This document shows positions 8,896 through 20,924 of a DNA stretch of 64,000 bases, piece after piece. The first letter of the stretch is position 1; the number at the start of each line of letters is the position of its first letter. The notes under the pieces are model-generated. The model was not told where the DNA came from. It did no database searches and worked only from the letters and a program-made list of their open reading frames with translations. A program made the position numbers and the translations under genes. This DNA is from Spirometra erinaceieuropaei (lineage: Eukaryota; Platyhelminthes; Cestoda; Diphyllobothriidea; Diphyllobothriidae). Where the stretch lies: positions 485,190 through 549,189 of the forward strand of contig CACRXP010000165.1 of the NCBI GenBank assembly GCA_902702965.1. The letters are read 5' to 3'.

Positions 8896-10394
8896 TCGCA
8901 GTCTTGACGCCCATGTGCGCAAATTGTTCATAACAACCGAATTCCTGTAAGATTTTCCGGTGCCTATAGCGTTTCATGGCGTCGAACTCTCGTCAGGTCG
9001 ACGAATATTGTGTAGAGGCTGATATGCATTTCTTGATACTTCCTCTGCAGGTGGCCGGTTGCAGAGATCGTGTAGGTGATTTCGCGGTCTCGTTGGAAAC
9101 CACACAGGCCTTTCGCAAGAATTCCGTGTCCCAGATGATCGTCGAGACGATTGAGATAGATACGAGCAAAGATTTTCTAGGTAATATTGGACAACGAGAT
9201 TCCTCTGTGATTTCACGAAGTTGCCGGTTTCCTGCGCGCTTGTAGAAATGGACAATGCTCCCGTCCTTAAAATCCTATACAACTTCTCATTGACGTCACA
9301 TCTGGAGTATCGTTGCAAGTTTGTCCAACAGCCGAGGGTCGTTATGTCTGAAAACTTCGGCCGGTATTGCATCGGATCCCGGCGCCTTCATGTTGACGAA
9401 CTGTTACACGGCTTTGACGGATTCTGAAAGGGATAGTAGACGGTCCAGCTCACTGTCCGTTTGCACTTGGAGAAGCCGGTCAATGGCTGCATCGGAGATT
9501 GTGGAAGGGTGATTGAGGACGCGCATGAAGTGCTCAGTCCAGCCTTTCAAAATTTTAGACTTCTCCTTGAGGAGTGTCATGCCCTCGGAGCTGAGAGGAA
9601 ACGAGGTTCATTTGGTTGTGAGTTCGTAGACTGTCCTGATTAATATAAAGCAAATCTTCGTTTCATTGCAGTCTGCAAATCCTTGGATTCCCCTGGTCTT
9701 GTGATCCACCCCACATTCCCCATCTCCTGCAGCCGTCGCTGTAGAAGACGGCGGCACTTGTAGAAGTGCGCTTCGTCTGTGTAGGCCCATCAGTTGATGT
9801 AGGTATTGAGCAACTTTTTTTTATCACGGCGACCAGATCGGTGATCTGTCTGCTATTTCCGTCAAAATAGTACTGGCGTTGGCGATATGCGCGACCCAGA
9901 GCACTCTTAATAGTAAATTTCGTTATTTGTTTGACACCACTGTGCCTCCGAGGCAGCTTTATGGTTCGCAGCCTGCAATTCCCACAGGCGCTTGGCCGGT
10001 TGATTACTGGGCTCGAAATAGCAAGCGGATAAGATCGACAGAACAGTAGTTGACTTATCAGATGTTCGCTTGCCTTTCAGTCTCCTGCGAGGTTGCAAAC
10101 GGAACACAACCTTGAAGAAGACGAGGCTTTGATCCGTCCAGCCGTCGGCACCACAGGACTCCTTGGTTACCAGGACGCCCTGTAGATCTCGCCTTCAAAA
10201 GAGAACGTGGTCCATAATCTGTAAGCGTCGCGATCGGGAATACATCGACGTTGACTTCTCACGGGCCACATGATGAAGAAAGTTGGTGAACGTGGGGAGG
10301 CGGAGGGAGAAGAAGGAGGGGAATAGGAGCAGCGGGCGGCGTTCTGTGCGTATCTGAAGGAGGAAACTGTGGTTGTAGTCGTCGATGAGGCTCG

Positions 10395-10600
10395 AAAATG
10401 TGGTCCTGCCTGGTCAGCAAATTATCACCTTCGTACTATCATTGATTTTAGCAGGCCTAATGTTACTTACAGAACTTTCAGTCTGAGGTGCTTCGCGGCC
10501 TGCCATGGCTATGATTCACAATTGCGTTAGGCTTCGGGTTTTACGGTTAGGAATAGGGTTCACGGTTAGGGTAGGTTGGTCACTTGTCACCCGCTTCCTA
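10395..10600 (+). repeat. Degenerate telomere-like TTAGGG tract
   Basis: At about 10530-10590 the plus strand has repeated GTTAGG / TTAGGG-like units (for example GGTTAGGAATAGGGTTCACG and GGTTAGGGTAGG). It sits in an insert that interrupts element copy 1. The metazoan telomere repeat is TTAGGG. This is a decayed interstitial copy. Confidence 0.5.
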
Positions 10601-10851
10601 TAGCTTCCAGCTACGGCTTACGTCCGATGGGTCACATTCCTGAGAGGTTTAGTTTCGATGAGCTTGACGAGCCAATCGCCTATATTCTTCGTGGAATTGG
10701 TTTTTACTTCTTATCTGCAGTAGACTTTTGTACTGCGCGCTGTTTACGCTGAAATTTCGGTACCCACTAAAACAAACTGGTGCTTTGACACATAATACCC
10801 AAGGTTCCTCTTTGCTTTCGCACGTTCTTCACTGTTTTCCCGCAGCCCCAT

Positions 10852-11170
10852 TCATAAAGCTCGTTTTATCACGGTTTCCGTATTGAGCACACCGAACTTG
10901 CCCATTTCCCAGAAGGACCTCGTTTTCGAGCCTTGCCCAATCGCCGAGTTCAGGGAGGTCCAACATTCCCTGTCATACAGCGTGGTCTGCCCCGTCGAAG
11001 CCACCAAGGACAATAAGGTTGTTCGCCTTCGGTACAGACGATAGGAGAACTTCCAGGTCCTCGTAGAATTTGTTTGTCTCATCGAATTTGGTCATTGGGG
11101 CGGCGTAGGCGCTGATGATTGTGATGCATTCTTTTCCCCGGGAGACAAGCGCGGATGATGAGGCCCTGTT
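10852..11170 (-). pseudogene. APE-type endonuclease fragment of element copy 1
   Basis: Minus-strand reading gives an ECITIISAYAAPMTKFDETNKF stretch (written here with its core ITIISAYAAPMT), then YEDLEVLL.SVPKA.NLIVLGGFD. This is the central part of the AP-endonuclease-like domain; the family has GDFNA where this copy has GGFDG, so the metal-binding Asp is lost. In-frame stops follow. The upstream half of the domain is missing because the element is truncated at about 11170, next to the SINE pair. Confidence 0.75.
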
Positions 11171-11189
11171 AGTGATTAATGAATTTGAA

Positions 11190-11405
11190 TAGAACTGGCA
11201 TGTTCAATCAAAGTGGCCATTTCTGTTTTGTTAGCCATCGTCAGCCAGGTGTGGAGGAGGACCTGAGATTTGAACCCGGGGTCATTTGTCTTGAGTCTAA
11301 GGATATACCACTGCGCCAGGGGTCCGTTGTCCCGTCGGTTGTGACCGGAAATATTAATTATAGTACATGGGTGCTCAAAGATTGGGTTACGGAACGTGCT
11401 TGTCT
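11190..11405 (-). repeat. tRNA-derived SINE family B, minus copy of a head-to-head pair
   Basis: On the minus strand this copy has an A-box-like TGGCGCAGTGG (about 11309-11319) and a B-box-like GGTTCAAATC (about 11267-11277), followed by the family tail CTGGCTGACGATGGCTAACA and GAAATGGCC. The 5' part is an inverted copy of 11430-11500 (TTGTGACCGG, AATATTAATTAT). It is not a functional tRNA gene because no cloverleaf can be closed. Confidence 0.7.
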
Positions 11406-11800
11406 CGCAAGCAGTTGCATAGCGACTAGTAGTACGGAATGTCCCGTAACCTAATCAGTGAATGTCCACCCACCATAATTAATATTCCCGGTCACAACTG
11501 ACAGAAAAGCAGGCCTGTGGCTCAATGGTGGAACGACAGACTCAAAGACCAAAGATCCCAGGTTCGAACATCAGGTGCTACACCTCTGGGGTCAGGCTTG
11601 ACTGGCTGATAACGCTAACAAATGAGACATGGTCATTTGAGCCTCACATGACTATGTCGGCCTCAACTTATCTACCTATACCACTAGTAGCCATGAGGCC
11701 AAGTAAGAGTCTAAGGGCAAAACGGGACGAGTACTTTCCATAGCCTGATCGGTGAGCGCCTTCTATGATGATTAATATACCCGATGGTAACCGGCAGGTC
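11405..11800 (+). repeat. tRNA-derived SINE family B, plus copy of a head-to-head pair
   Basis: Plus-strand A-box-like GTGGCTCAATGGTGG (11517-11531) and B-box-like CCAGGTTCGAAC (about 11561-11572) are followed by GACTGGCTGATAACGCTAAC, the tail shared with the copies at 61.7 and 62.9 kb. A partial further unit (GATCGGTGAGCGCC, CCCGATGGTAACCGGCAGG) follows at about 11720-11800. The 5' part pairs with the minus copy over about 70 bp. Confidence 0.7.
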
Positions 11801-13575
11801 AACGACTCCGCCTCAAAGACGACAGCTGCTAATGCATGCCAGGGTATGTAGAATCTGACCGACATGGCATTCCCTTCTATCCTTCCGTCACGGTGAGCCA
11901 CCACTAAGACCCAAAACATCTCACCTCCGGTACCCATCACAACACGATACACAACTCCCTCACGAAGACGCCTATCTATCTCTCCGTCTGCGGCAACAAA
12001 CACTACGACAATCCTACCCCTCACAATTCATTTCGTCTGACGAAGGGCTAGTATAATCAGCTTGAGCATTCACGAGAAAATCGCTACTTTTCGAAGAGCC
12101 TTTTCCATTCCATACATGTGAAAATATGCATATGCAATAGAGCTATCCACGCAGTCTTGAACTCGCAGTCAGTATCGAGGAGAAGGCAAATCAGTTACTA
12201 GCACCCTTTGTCCAGAAGACGATTGATTCACCTATATACAGCATGTGGTTTCGGAGGTAAGTATAGTAGACGAAAACAGCGCCAAAACGGTAAAATTGGC
12301 AGTACAGTATTTGAAAAAAGTTTGGTGTAATGGCTGCTGCTGTTTCCCGTGTATGACGCGTCTACGCACGTATCAATACCCTAGTCTGGAGTGACACACG
12401 CCGTCCCCGCGCGCGATTGGTACGTCGACCACAAGGAGCAACCAGGCCATAGGCCTCCAAAGGCACGCCGGGGACAGATAAAAACTCAGAAAGGAAATGA
12501 TGCAGGCTAAAGCATACTCCATAACCATCAAGTCAGCTCGCTATTTTAACTGCAAGACTTTCGGGGAAGACTTTCAAAAGCATCTAAAGGGACCACTTAC
12601 GACAGAAATTCAAAGAGTCGAATATGCAAGTCGCAGATGCTTGATTCAAAGGTCCTATTAATAAATAAAAACTATTTACTACCGCCGTAAGGGGAACCAA
12701 CGGGCAAATGTTCCACCAACTTTGTTTGCGATGATTAACAGGCTTTGTTGAGTCGGAACAGAGAGATGAGATAAATCTGAAAAGTAATATCTGAGTGTCC
12801 ATAACTCAAAGGCTCTCGTGCATGCGAATGTGTGAACACCGAGACTGTCCATTCTCAAAAGGGGTCCGATTATAGCACTGGAAACGTTAACATACGTGCC
12901 TTCGCGGAACCACTGGAAAAAAATTATCTGCCCAAGTAGTTGACCTCTTTTGGTCAGCCATCTGCGGCCGTTGGAGTTTCCTGCACGAAACCGACGCAGC
13001 GTTTGTGGCGGTATCAAAAGATGGACTCTGAACTACTTTGGCCGCCAATAAATCAACCAATTACCGGCTCTAGAGAGCACCAAATGACGGCCCCTCAAAA
13101 TAGCGAATATTCCTGACAGAAGCACACCTTGGTATCGCCTTAAGGAAAACCACCCGAAGTTCATGAAGCTAAGGAAGTTTGTTTTTCTACGAAAGGTTAG
13201 TGACACGGACCTACTTTACTGGCTAGAACTGTGGTTAAACTAACAGATTTGTCTGCTCCGACAGACACGTTGAGTAACCGTTCCCAAAGTTATTGGAAGC
13301 ATAGAAAAGGGAGCGATTGATGCCTGCTGCGCGAAGAAATTCCATGAAATGCAGCGAGATGAATATTCGAAGTCCCGAAGGACACACTCCCTAACACTTT
13401 TAGAAGCACAGAATTAACAGTCCCAAACGCGTGACGATGAGGCTGTCTGATCCAGTGAAACGAATGCTGAACAAACTCAGAAGACTCTCTGAACGTACAT
13501 CCTGTATTGTTACAAAACATGCTCAAGTATGTACAGGTCGGATAGGACAGGGGAGGCGGATGATGGGGGTTGATT
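11801..13575. other. Intergenic, no supported gene
   Basis: Open frames here (for example on the minus strand at 12679-13017 and 11668-12024) show no recognisable domain or splice pattern. The stretch 13260-13575 is the likely 3' untranslated or downstream region of the ZCCHC10-like gene on the minus strand. No repeat family seen elsewhere in the window was identified. Confidence 0.4.
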
Positions 13576-14894
<1,319 letters not shown>

Positions 14895-14895
<1 letters not shown>

Positions 14896-15430
14896 GGTTA
14901 AGGGAACTTCAATGGGCTCGCTAATGTCAAGGCTACTGTTCACGCTCGCAATCCCAAAATGTGGTTTCGCTACGTGGATGACATCTTTGCCACCATAACT
15001 GTGAAGTCGAATGACAGCATCAGAGACTGAATGGTGTCTTCCAGATATAAAATTTGCTCGCTAAGGGGCAGTATCAGACGGCGTGCCACTTCTGGGTGTG
15101 GACCTACAAAGGCAAAGTGATTCTGGCCTCATAACAAGTGCTTCTAGGAAAGGATCTAGTGCCAGGATCGTCCCGAATTATGAAAGCAATCGTCTTACAG
15201 TTCACAAGAAAGTTACGTCCGAATTCTCTTCCGCAGAACCTATCGCTTCGCGAAAGGGACGATCTGCTTTGGAAAGAAAATGTTTACTTATGTTCGTTGT
15301 TCCGGTCCTATGTCTATGTTGGCCATATGGGTCGACGCCCAGGTAGTCGCGTTAGCAAGCGCGAACTCACTGTCCGCCGACTTGACCCCCAGTTCCTCGT
15401 CTTTGCGCGTGCACCCGAAAGTGACCACAA
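14895..15430 (+). pseudogene. PLE fragment: RT palm to GIY-YIG, heavily decayed
   Basis: Plus-strand matches to PLE in changing frames: KGTSMGSLMS (motif B, from about 14900), then NPKMWFRYVDDIFATI with YVDD at 14971-14982 (the catalytic aspartates remain), VFPDIKFA, and further on YVYVGHMGRRPGSR...RRLDPQ (about 15310-15400), which is the GIY-YIG region with the first tyrosine context degraded. The stretch between motif C and the GIY-YIG part is shorter than in the copy at 5886-7645, so internal deletions are likely. Stops are frequent. It is a relic with no coding potential. Confidence 0.75.
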
Positions 15431-16847
15431 ACCCGGTAAGAAAGATACTACGGTTGTCGCCATGGTCTACAAGAAAACAAGACAGAGACTTTCTCGAGGA
15501 GTCATATTCCAATGCGGACAGTGTCAACCGCTGAACTCACTGTCAGCCTGGGCGGGTCGTGTTCCGAAGTAATGACCGCCTTGCAAGACAGTTACACACA
15601 GCACGATTGGCAGGTGACCGTTCGAATGATGTCACATTTCCCTAGCGGTTGCTTTGCGGCCTTGAGTATCACAGGGACCTCGGTCGTCAGCGAAGCGTAC
15701 ACATGAAAAACACGCGCGGTAACAGCAAATCACCAGATGCAACAAGGCGATCTGTTTAACAGGCAAATTAACACAACTCAATTAGAGTTAATATGATGCG
15801 AACTGTGTAGTTGGCCGCCTGTCTCTAATGACGAGAATCGAGATTGCTACTCAAAAATCCAGGCGTTCAAAAAACTTCCAAACGAAAGTTGGTTTACCTT
15901 TCTAAGTGCTTGAATCAAAGGTCACCGTTAAGTGAAGGCTATCCTCTTCAAACTTCACACAACCCTGTCCTAGGATGCTGATGACTAGGACTACAGGAAA
16001 GTGACCCCCTCGAGCGCAGAAAGCATCGTGAAATGAGTGCCAATAACCGCGTTACTAAAACATCCCATGTTGTTTGAAGTCTTCAGTAGAGCTTCGTCAC
16101 CTACGAATCACAATGGAGTAGCCAGTGTTAGTTTAGTCACGTTGGAGTGACGTCCACTAGTCTATCCTGTCTAGAGGATGGATACTTTAGTCTTGAAGGT
16201 AACGTCTGGAGTCATTGTAGGCAACATAGCGAAGATCAATCAGTAAAGTATTGGTTAATCGGCAAGGACAACAGGGATTGAAAAGGACACTTAGGTTTTA
16301 CTGCAAATAGCCAAGTATACCACGACGACAGTCTAGGGGACAGATTTTAAACAAAATTCCGTTCGGCGCCTAACTTAAACAAACATTAAAGCCCCTTTTT
16401 CCTTTGCTCCTGATCGCGATGAGGGATATTCAAAGTTGTCTTCGAATGGCGTCCACTGATCTGGTCCTATTACAATGCATGGTCTGGGAGGCCCAAATAC
16501 TACAAAGATAATTGCCTACTAATATTAAATCTAGCAGGCTCTGTTCTGCAGGATAGCGGAGTGCAAGTACTGCGGTTAACCGAAACCAGTGCATAGAAGG
16601 CTGGGGAAAATTATCACTGGGTCCCAAAAGTGCGTCCTTTGTACACACGCCCAGTATACGCGAGGTGCCGATAACAGCAGCATGCCGCTCGAGTTAATTA
16701 AAGGTCCACAAAGCAAATGCTAACATGACAAAATGGAACTTAGGAACGGCATACCAGGGACTGGTAGATGAGGACACTGTTTGAAGCGCTAGTAATATTA
16801 ACAATAGTGGTGGAAATGCGACTCCCAGGTAGCATATTAAAAGGAAA
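15431..16847. other. Intergenic, no supported gene
   Basis: No coding region with recognisable domains. The left part (15431-15710) may be the degraded 3' tail of the PLE fragment. The rest is unique-looking sequence of moderate A+T. Confidence 0.35.
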
Positions 16848-16890
16848 GGAGGCGTTCACAGGGAGAGGTGTATTGGAGGTCTGACGTTTC
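16848..16890 (+). repeat. Left inverted repeat of the PLE
   Basis: GGAGGCGTTCAC at 16848-16859, GGGAGAGG at 16861-16868 and TGACGTTTC at 16882-16890 occur as reverse complements, in mirrored order, at 18762-18804. On the minus strand it carries GAAACGTC, the 3' half of the hammerhead core. Confidence 0.8.
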
Positions 16891-16961
16891 GAATCCGTTC
16901 TACGTTAAATCGGCACCACAGACGAGGCAAAGGACCTCCTTCGACATCAAATCTCCTCACC

Positions 16962-18544
16962 ATGTCGCACCGAAAAACCCATTCGCCGCTAAGGGATGAA
17001 GAAAAGACCCTAAGGGAGTTCAAAACGGACACCGAACTAGTTATTCTGCCAGCTGACAAAGGCCGGTCAACCGCTATTCTTGACAAGGTAGACTACGGAC
17101 ACAAAGCCCTCATGCTCCTCAACGATCGGGAGTCCTACAAGTTCAGCGACGCCGCCAGTCTAAGGTCCCTATTGACAAAGGTCAACAGAATTCTGGCTCG
17201 GCTAAAAGAGGAAAAGGTCATCACCGTCAAAGACTGGTATATGGCAAAGCCCACAGAAACACTGATGGCGAGATTCTACGGTATTCCAAAAGTGCACAGG
17301 CCAGATGTTCCCCTCCGACCAATCGTCTCACTCCAAGACACAACCACATACGGGCTTGCAAGCTGGCTATTTCAGAAGCTAAGATTCCTAACTGTGGGCT
17401 CACAAACAACAGTGCACTCAGCAGAACAATTCCTTGACAAAATAAAGGCGGTCACGATCGAACCGAATGAGAGGATGGTGTTGTTTGGTGTCGTCTCACT
17501 TTTCACGTCCATACCACAGGCCCCAGTGGTCAAGACACTCAGTAACNNNNNNNNNNNNNNNNNNNNNNNNNNNNNNNNNNNNNNNNNNNNNNNNNNNNNN
17601 NNNNNNNNNNNNNNNNNNNNNNNNNNNNNNNNNNNNNNNNNNNNNNNNNNNNNNNNNNNNNNNNNNNNNNNNNNNNNNNNNNNNNNNNNNNNNNNNNNNN
17701 NNNNNNNNNNNNNNNNNNNNNNNNNNNNNNNNNNNNNNNNNNNNNNNNNNNNNNNNNNNNNNNNNNNNNNNNNNNNNNNNNNNNNNNNNNNNNNNNNNNN
17801 NNNNNNNNNNNNNNNNNNNNNNNNNNNNNNNNNNNTGGAGAGCAAACTTTCATTTTTGGATGTTCTCGTCTGCCGCCAACCAGAAGGCAGAATGGCGAAG
17901 TCAGTCCACAGAAAACCGACGAAGACGCTGCAGATGCTTAGTTACAACAACAACCACCCACTGTAACACAAACGAAGCTGTGTACGCACGCTATACCGAC
18001 GGATGGAAACTCATTGCAGCATGCCAGCCGCCAAATTGGACGAGATGAAGCTCCTCCAAGAACTCTTCAGAGTCGACGGTTATCCGCAAGCATTCGTTGA
18101 ACGGAGCCGAAGTCAACCAAGGAAACGGAATGAAGAGCATAGCCAGCTAAAATTGTGGCGTAGCATTCCGAACATGAAAAGGGTTTCTGAAGCCGTGGCT
18201 AGATCCCTCGCGCCGCTCAGAATAGGCGTTAGCCACGGGCCTGACTCAACAATCCACCGGCAAGTGATGCGGTCAAAAGACTCTATCCCTAAGCAGGAGA
18301 TGTCGGCTGTTGTTTACAGACTTCAATGGAGCTGTAGACAGTGCAACTACGTTGGGGACGACGACTGCAAACACGAATGCACGAGCATAAGTTGGCCGTG
18401 CAAAGATTAGACCCAAAGTCGGCGGTAGCAACCCATGCCACGCAAATGGGACACATTTTCAAATTTGAGGCCGTTGATATTGTGGGCCGCAGCGATGATC
18501 AGACAGCAAGGCAGGTGCAAGAAGCCTGGATGTCCACCGACTGA
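16962..18544 (+). pseudogene. PLE RT + GIY-YIG protein with N-terminal region, broken
   Basis: The frame starts with an ATG at 16962 (open upstream to the repeat) and shows the PLE N-terminal box ELVILPADKGRSTAILDK, then RFYGIPKVH..DVPLRPIVSLQD and the motif A region as LFGVVSLFTSIP. The motif A catalytic Asp is Gly (codon 17487-17489). Motifs B and C fall in the N gap (17547-17835). After the gap comes SFLDVLVCR and an in-frame TAA in NNNHPL-stop just before HKRSCVRTLYRR. The frame continues to the GIY-YIG start (VVYRLQWSCRQCNYVG), where a frameshift moves it to the frame ending at 18544 (HEHKLAVQRLDPKS, GHIFKFE). It is inactive. Confidence 0.88.
17547..17835. other. Assembly gap (N run)
   Basis: A run of Ns lies inside the PLE RT domain. 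Its true length is unknown; conclusions about motifs B and C of this copy are not possible. Confidence 0.99.
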
Positions 18545-18761
18545 TCTGCCGACCGGCACATCAATTTGCCTCCCCCTATCGGTGCGAGACAATCAAGGCC
18601 GCCAACTATCTCCGCGGCCGACAAAGGCGGGGGCGACTCAGGTCACGGTGACATGCGGGTCGGATGCAGCCACATAGGCGCCATTAGCGGGCCACCCATA
18701 TAAGGGGAACTGTGCGAATGACTTCCCAGTCTCTGAAGATGGGCAGACGAAACAATTACTA

Positions 18762-18804
18762 GAAACGTCAAACCTCCACCACTCCTCTCCCGGTGAACGC
18801 CTCC
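18762..18804 (+). repeat. Right inverted repeat of the PLE
   Basis: GAAACGTC (18762-18769), CCTCTCCC and GTGAACGCCTCC (to 18804) are the reverse complement of the left repeat, with few mismatches. An upstream CUGAAGA at 18733-18739 could be the other half of a hammerhead core, but stem II cannot be drawn. Confidence 0.8.
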
Positions 18805-20924
18805 TTTTCTAGTGGGATTATTTATTTCGGACAGGACTGCATCATTTCACCTAAGCTGGAGTCAGCATAAACACAAATGGGGTGGAGAGAATGAAAGAAA
18901 TGCCAACTGAAAAGGCGATAACGCACCTGTTAAGGTAAAATGCAGGAAGACGGGGACCAGAATTTGGCACCGGAGGTGCTGCACCACGATAGGAATTCTG
19001 AAAAACAAAAAAAATAGCGGGTAGTTTGGGTCTACTGCCTTCCTGAGGAGCCAGTACGCATTATCACCGTTACCAGGTACCTGCTTGCACTTAGGCAGGC
19101 AGAGTAACCCTATCCCACTGTTTCTGCATTTTTGCAGTGCTCCCAGTACCACCTGCCACCTTTTATTTTACAGGGCTGACGGGAACAGGTGGAGCTACAA
19201 ACTAAGGGGATTAGTGCACCTCGACGGAGACCTTGAAAACGTCTTACTTTTGTGTTTACACTACTTCCCTAAGATCTGGCGAAGACATGGTCGTCTTCCG
19301 AAGGCTGAGAGCAGCATGGTGTGGACTCTAAAAATCCTCTAATGAGGGTGCAACTTGCTCGCTCCTATCAAAATGACGACGTTTCGGACGAGATACCAAG
19401 CACAGCTTCGCTAAAAGACATTGAAAGTCAAAAATTTAATTCTAAGGAGGCGTTTGGGGCTATCTGTTACCAAGAAACAGTCATCAGCGGCGCATCGTTT
19501 GCATTTCCGAATGACTTCTGGCTATGGAAAATTAACCACAGTCGCAGATGATATTGAGAACTACTGATAGGTACGACAGACCCGCATAGGCGAATTCAGA
19601 CGTCAACGGCCAGCAAACCACCCTGAGTGGTATTGCTTAAAGACAAGAGGACAATTTTGTCGGCAAATTGTGCATTTTTCAAAAAACAGATGCCTACTAG
19701 AAGACTATTGATAAGTCGTTAGTCGAGACATAATAGCCTCTGGAGACACGGTGAGAGGTGCAAGCTCATGTCGCGCATATGCAGAGAAACCGCGGTGACG
19801 GAACTATCGGTATACTTGGCCTCTTGTCCAATCTAGCGTCAATCTCAAAGAGATCGGAGGAGTTAAAAGATGGTCTGATTTTGTGCAGTTAATGTCCCCT
19901 ATTTCTGGCTTCTTCGGCAACGTTTTGGTCCATGCGAGTGAAAGTTATTTATAAGCTCATGGCCTTCACTGCGACCGGGCAGATACATCGACGCCCGAGT
20001 GGAGCATGTTTGCGGTAAATGGATGCGTTTTACTACCACTTACTATTCCGAAGTCCGTTCATCAGGCTAAACCAGTTTGCAAGCTTACAGGAGACGTGTT
20101 TTGAAGAGAAGTAACTGGCCAAAGTCGGACCTGGGCCATTGATTCCTTGGAGGGGAGGAGCCAGTGTGTATAAATACCTCTTTCGCTATATAAGGTAATG
20201 TGTTGGCTATGGTCGGGCGACTCTTTAGCAAGTTAAGACCTAGTTAGAATGTGGCAACAACTCTGTGCGAATAAGAATTCCCCGGGTTTGCACGACTTCC
20301 AATCATTCAGCAGTGCCATGGATTTATTTCAAAAGGCGAAGGTTATTAATATTTTCGATCGGCAGCCGTCTTCACTCTCTGACAAGTGTCCGAATACAGA
20401 TTAAGAAAAGTCAGACATAATGGAAATGATACGAAGAATTGCCCTTACCATAGTAATTTCAAGGCTGAATGTGGCGAAGGGCTGCTCAACTCTCTGAACA
20501 CGCAACCGAAAAAACGCACTAACCGCGCGATAACCTAAAAAGCAGGTGATATATCAAGGTTAGCATGGAAGTGTAAGAATATGGAGAATAAGGGAAAATG
20601 GTAGAGATTACTGATAATAGGCGACAGAAATGAGATTTCAAAAGATAAACAGGACGATAGAGGGCAGGGAGATAACGTACAGGCCTAGAAGTTGTCAGGA
20701 AATCAAACGTGCATGGTAATGTGGCTTGCAGAGTGCAACTGACTTGGGGGAGGCTCGATCGCTAAAACAATAGTTTCACTCGTCTGGCATTTCGATTTAC
20801 ACTTCGAGACAACAAAAGAACGTGCAGGGGAAAGGCTCATCATCAAAAGACGAATGTGGTGGCGGAATCCAAAAAAAGTGTCAACGCCGCCACTATCCCG
20901 ACATATAATCAACACCAGAGGGCG
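18805..20924. other. Intergenic, no supported gene
   Basis: Several short open frames (for example 18862-19152 minus and 19085-19551 plus) have no recognisable domain. No repeat family found elsewhere in the window was recognised. Confidence 0.35.

Larger units (their letters stand above)
7745..11170 (-). mobile_element. APE-endonuclease/RT non-LTR element (tapeworm zinc-finger type), copy 1, decayed
   Basis: Reading from 11170 down to 7745, remnants appear in the right order: endonuclease (about 11170-10850, with IISAYAAPMT and KFYEDLE..L..VPKA.NLIVLG), a basic linker (about 10200-10030), RT N-terminal blocks (about 9800-8970), the RT F-A-D-D box (8379-8390) and the C-terminal HLSCLR..L.L.WQD...LR block (8044-7751). 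Many stops and frameshifts are present. A SINE-like repeat (about 8535-8800) and a telomere-like tract with flanking sequence (about 10320-10840) lie inside it. Its 5' end meets SINEs at about 11180 and its 3' end meets the PLE tail. Confidence 0.82.
16848..18804 (+). mobile_element. Penelope-like element flanked by inverted repeats, with an assembly gap
   Basis: The PLE open frame lies between a left repeat (16848-16890) and a right repeat (18762-18804) that match each other as reverse complements (GGAGGCGTTCAC, GGGAGAGG, TGACGTTTC in order). Terminal repeats in direct or inverted orientation are known for Penelope elements. The interior includes the N-terminal region missing from the copy at 5886, so this copy is closer to full length. 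A 289-base N gap removes part of RT. Confidence 0.85.

Noticed and set aside
12679..13017. 112-codon minus-strand frame as a host exon
   Set aside because: No domain, no convincing splice sites, and no similarity to anything recognised.
16962..18544. Intact, active PLE
   Set aside because: The motif A Asp is replaced by Gly, a stop codon precedes the HKRSC block, a frameshift lies in the GIY-YIG domain, and part of RT is unknown because of the N gap.
18733..18769. Functional hammerhead at the right end of the second PLE
   Set aside because: CUGAAGA and GAAACGUC are present, but stem II and stem I do not pair, so it is at best a decayed copy.
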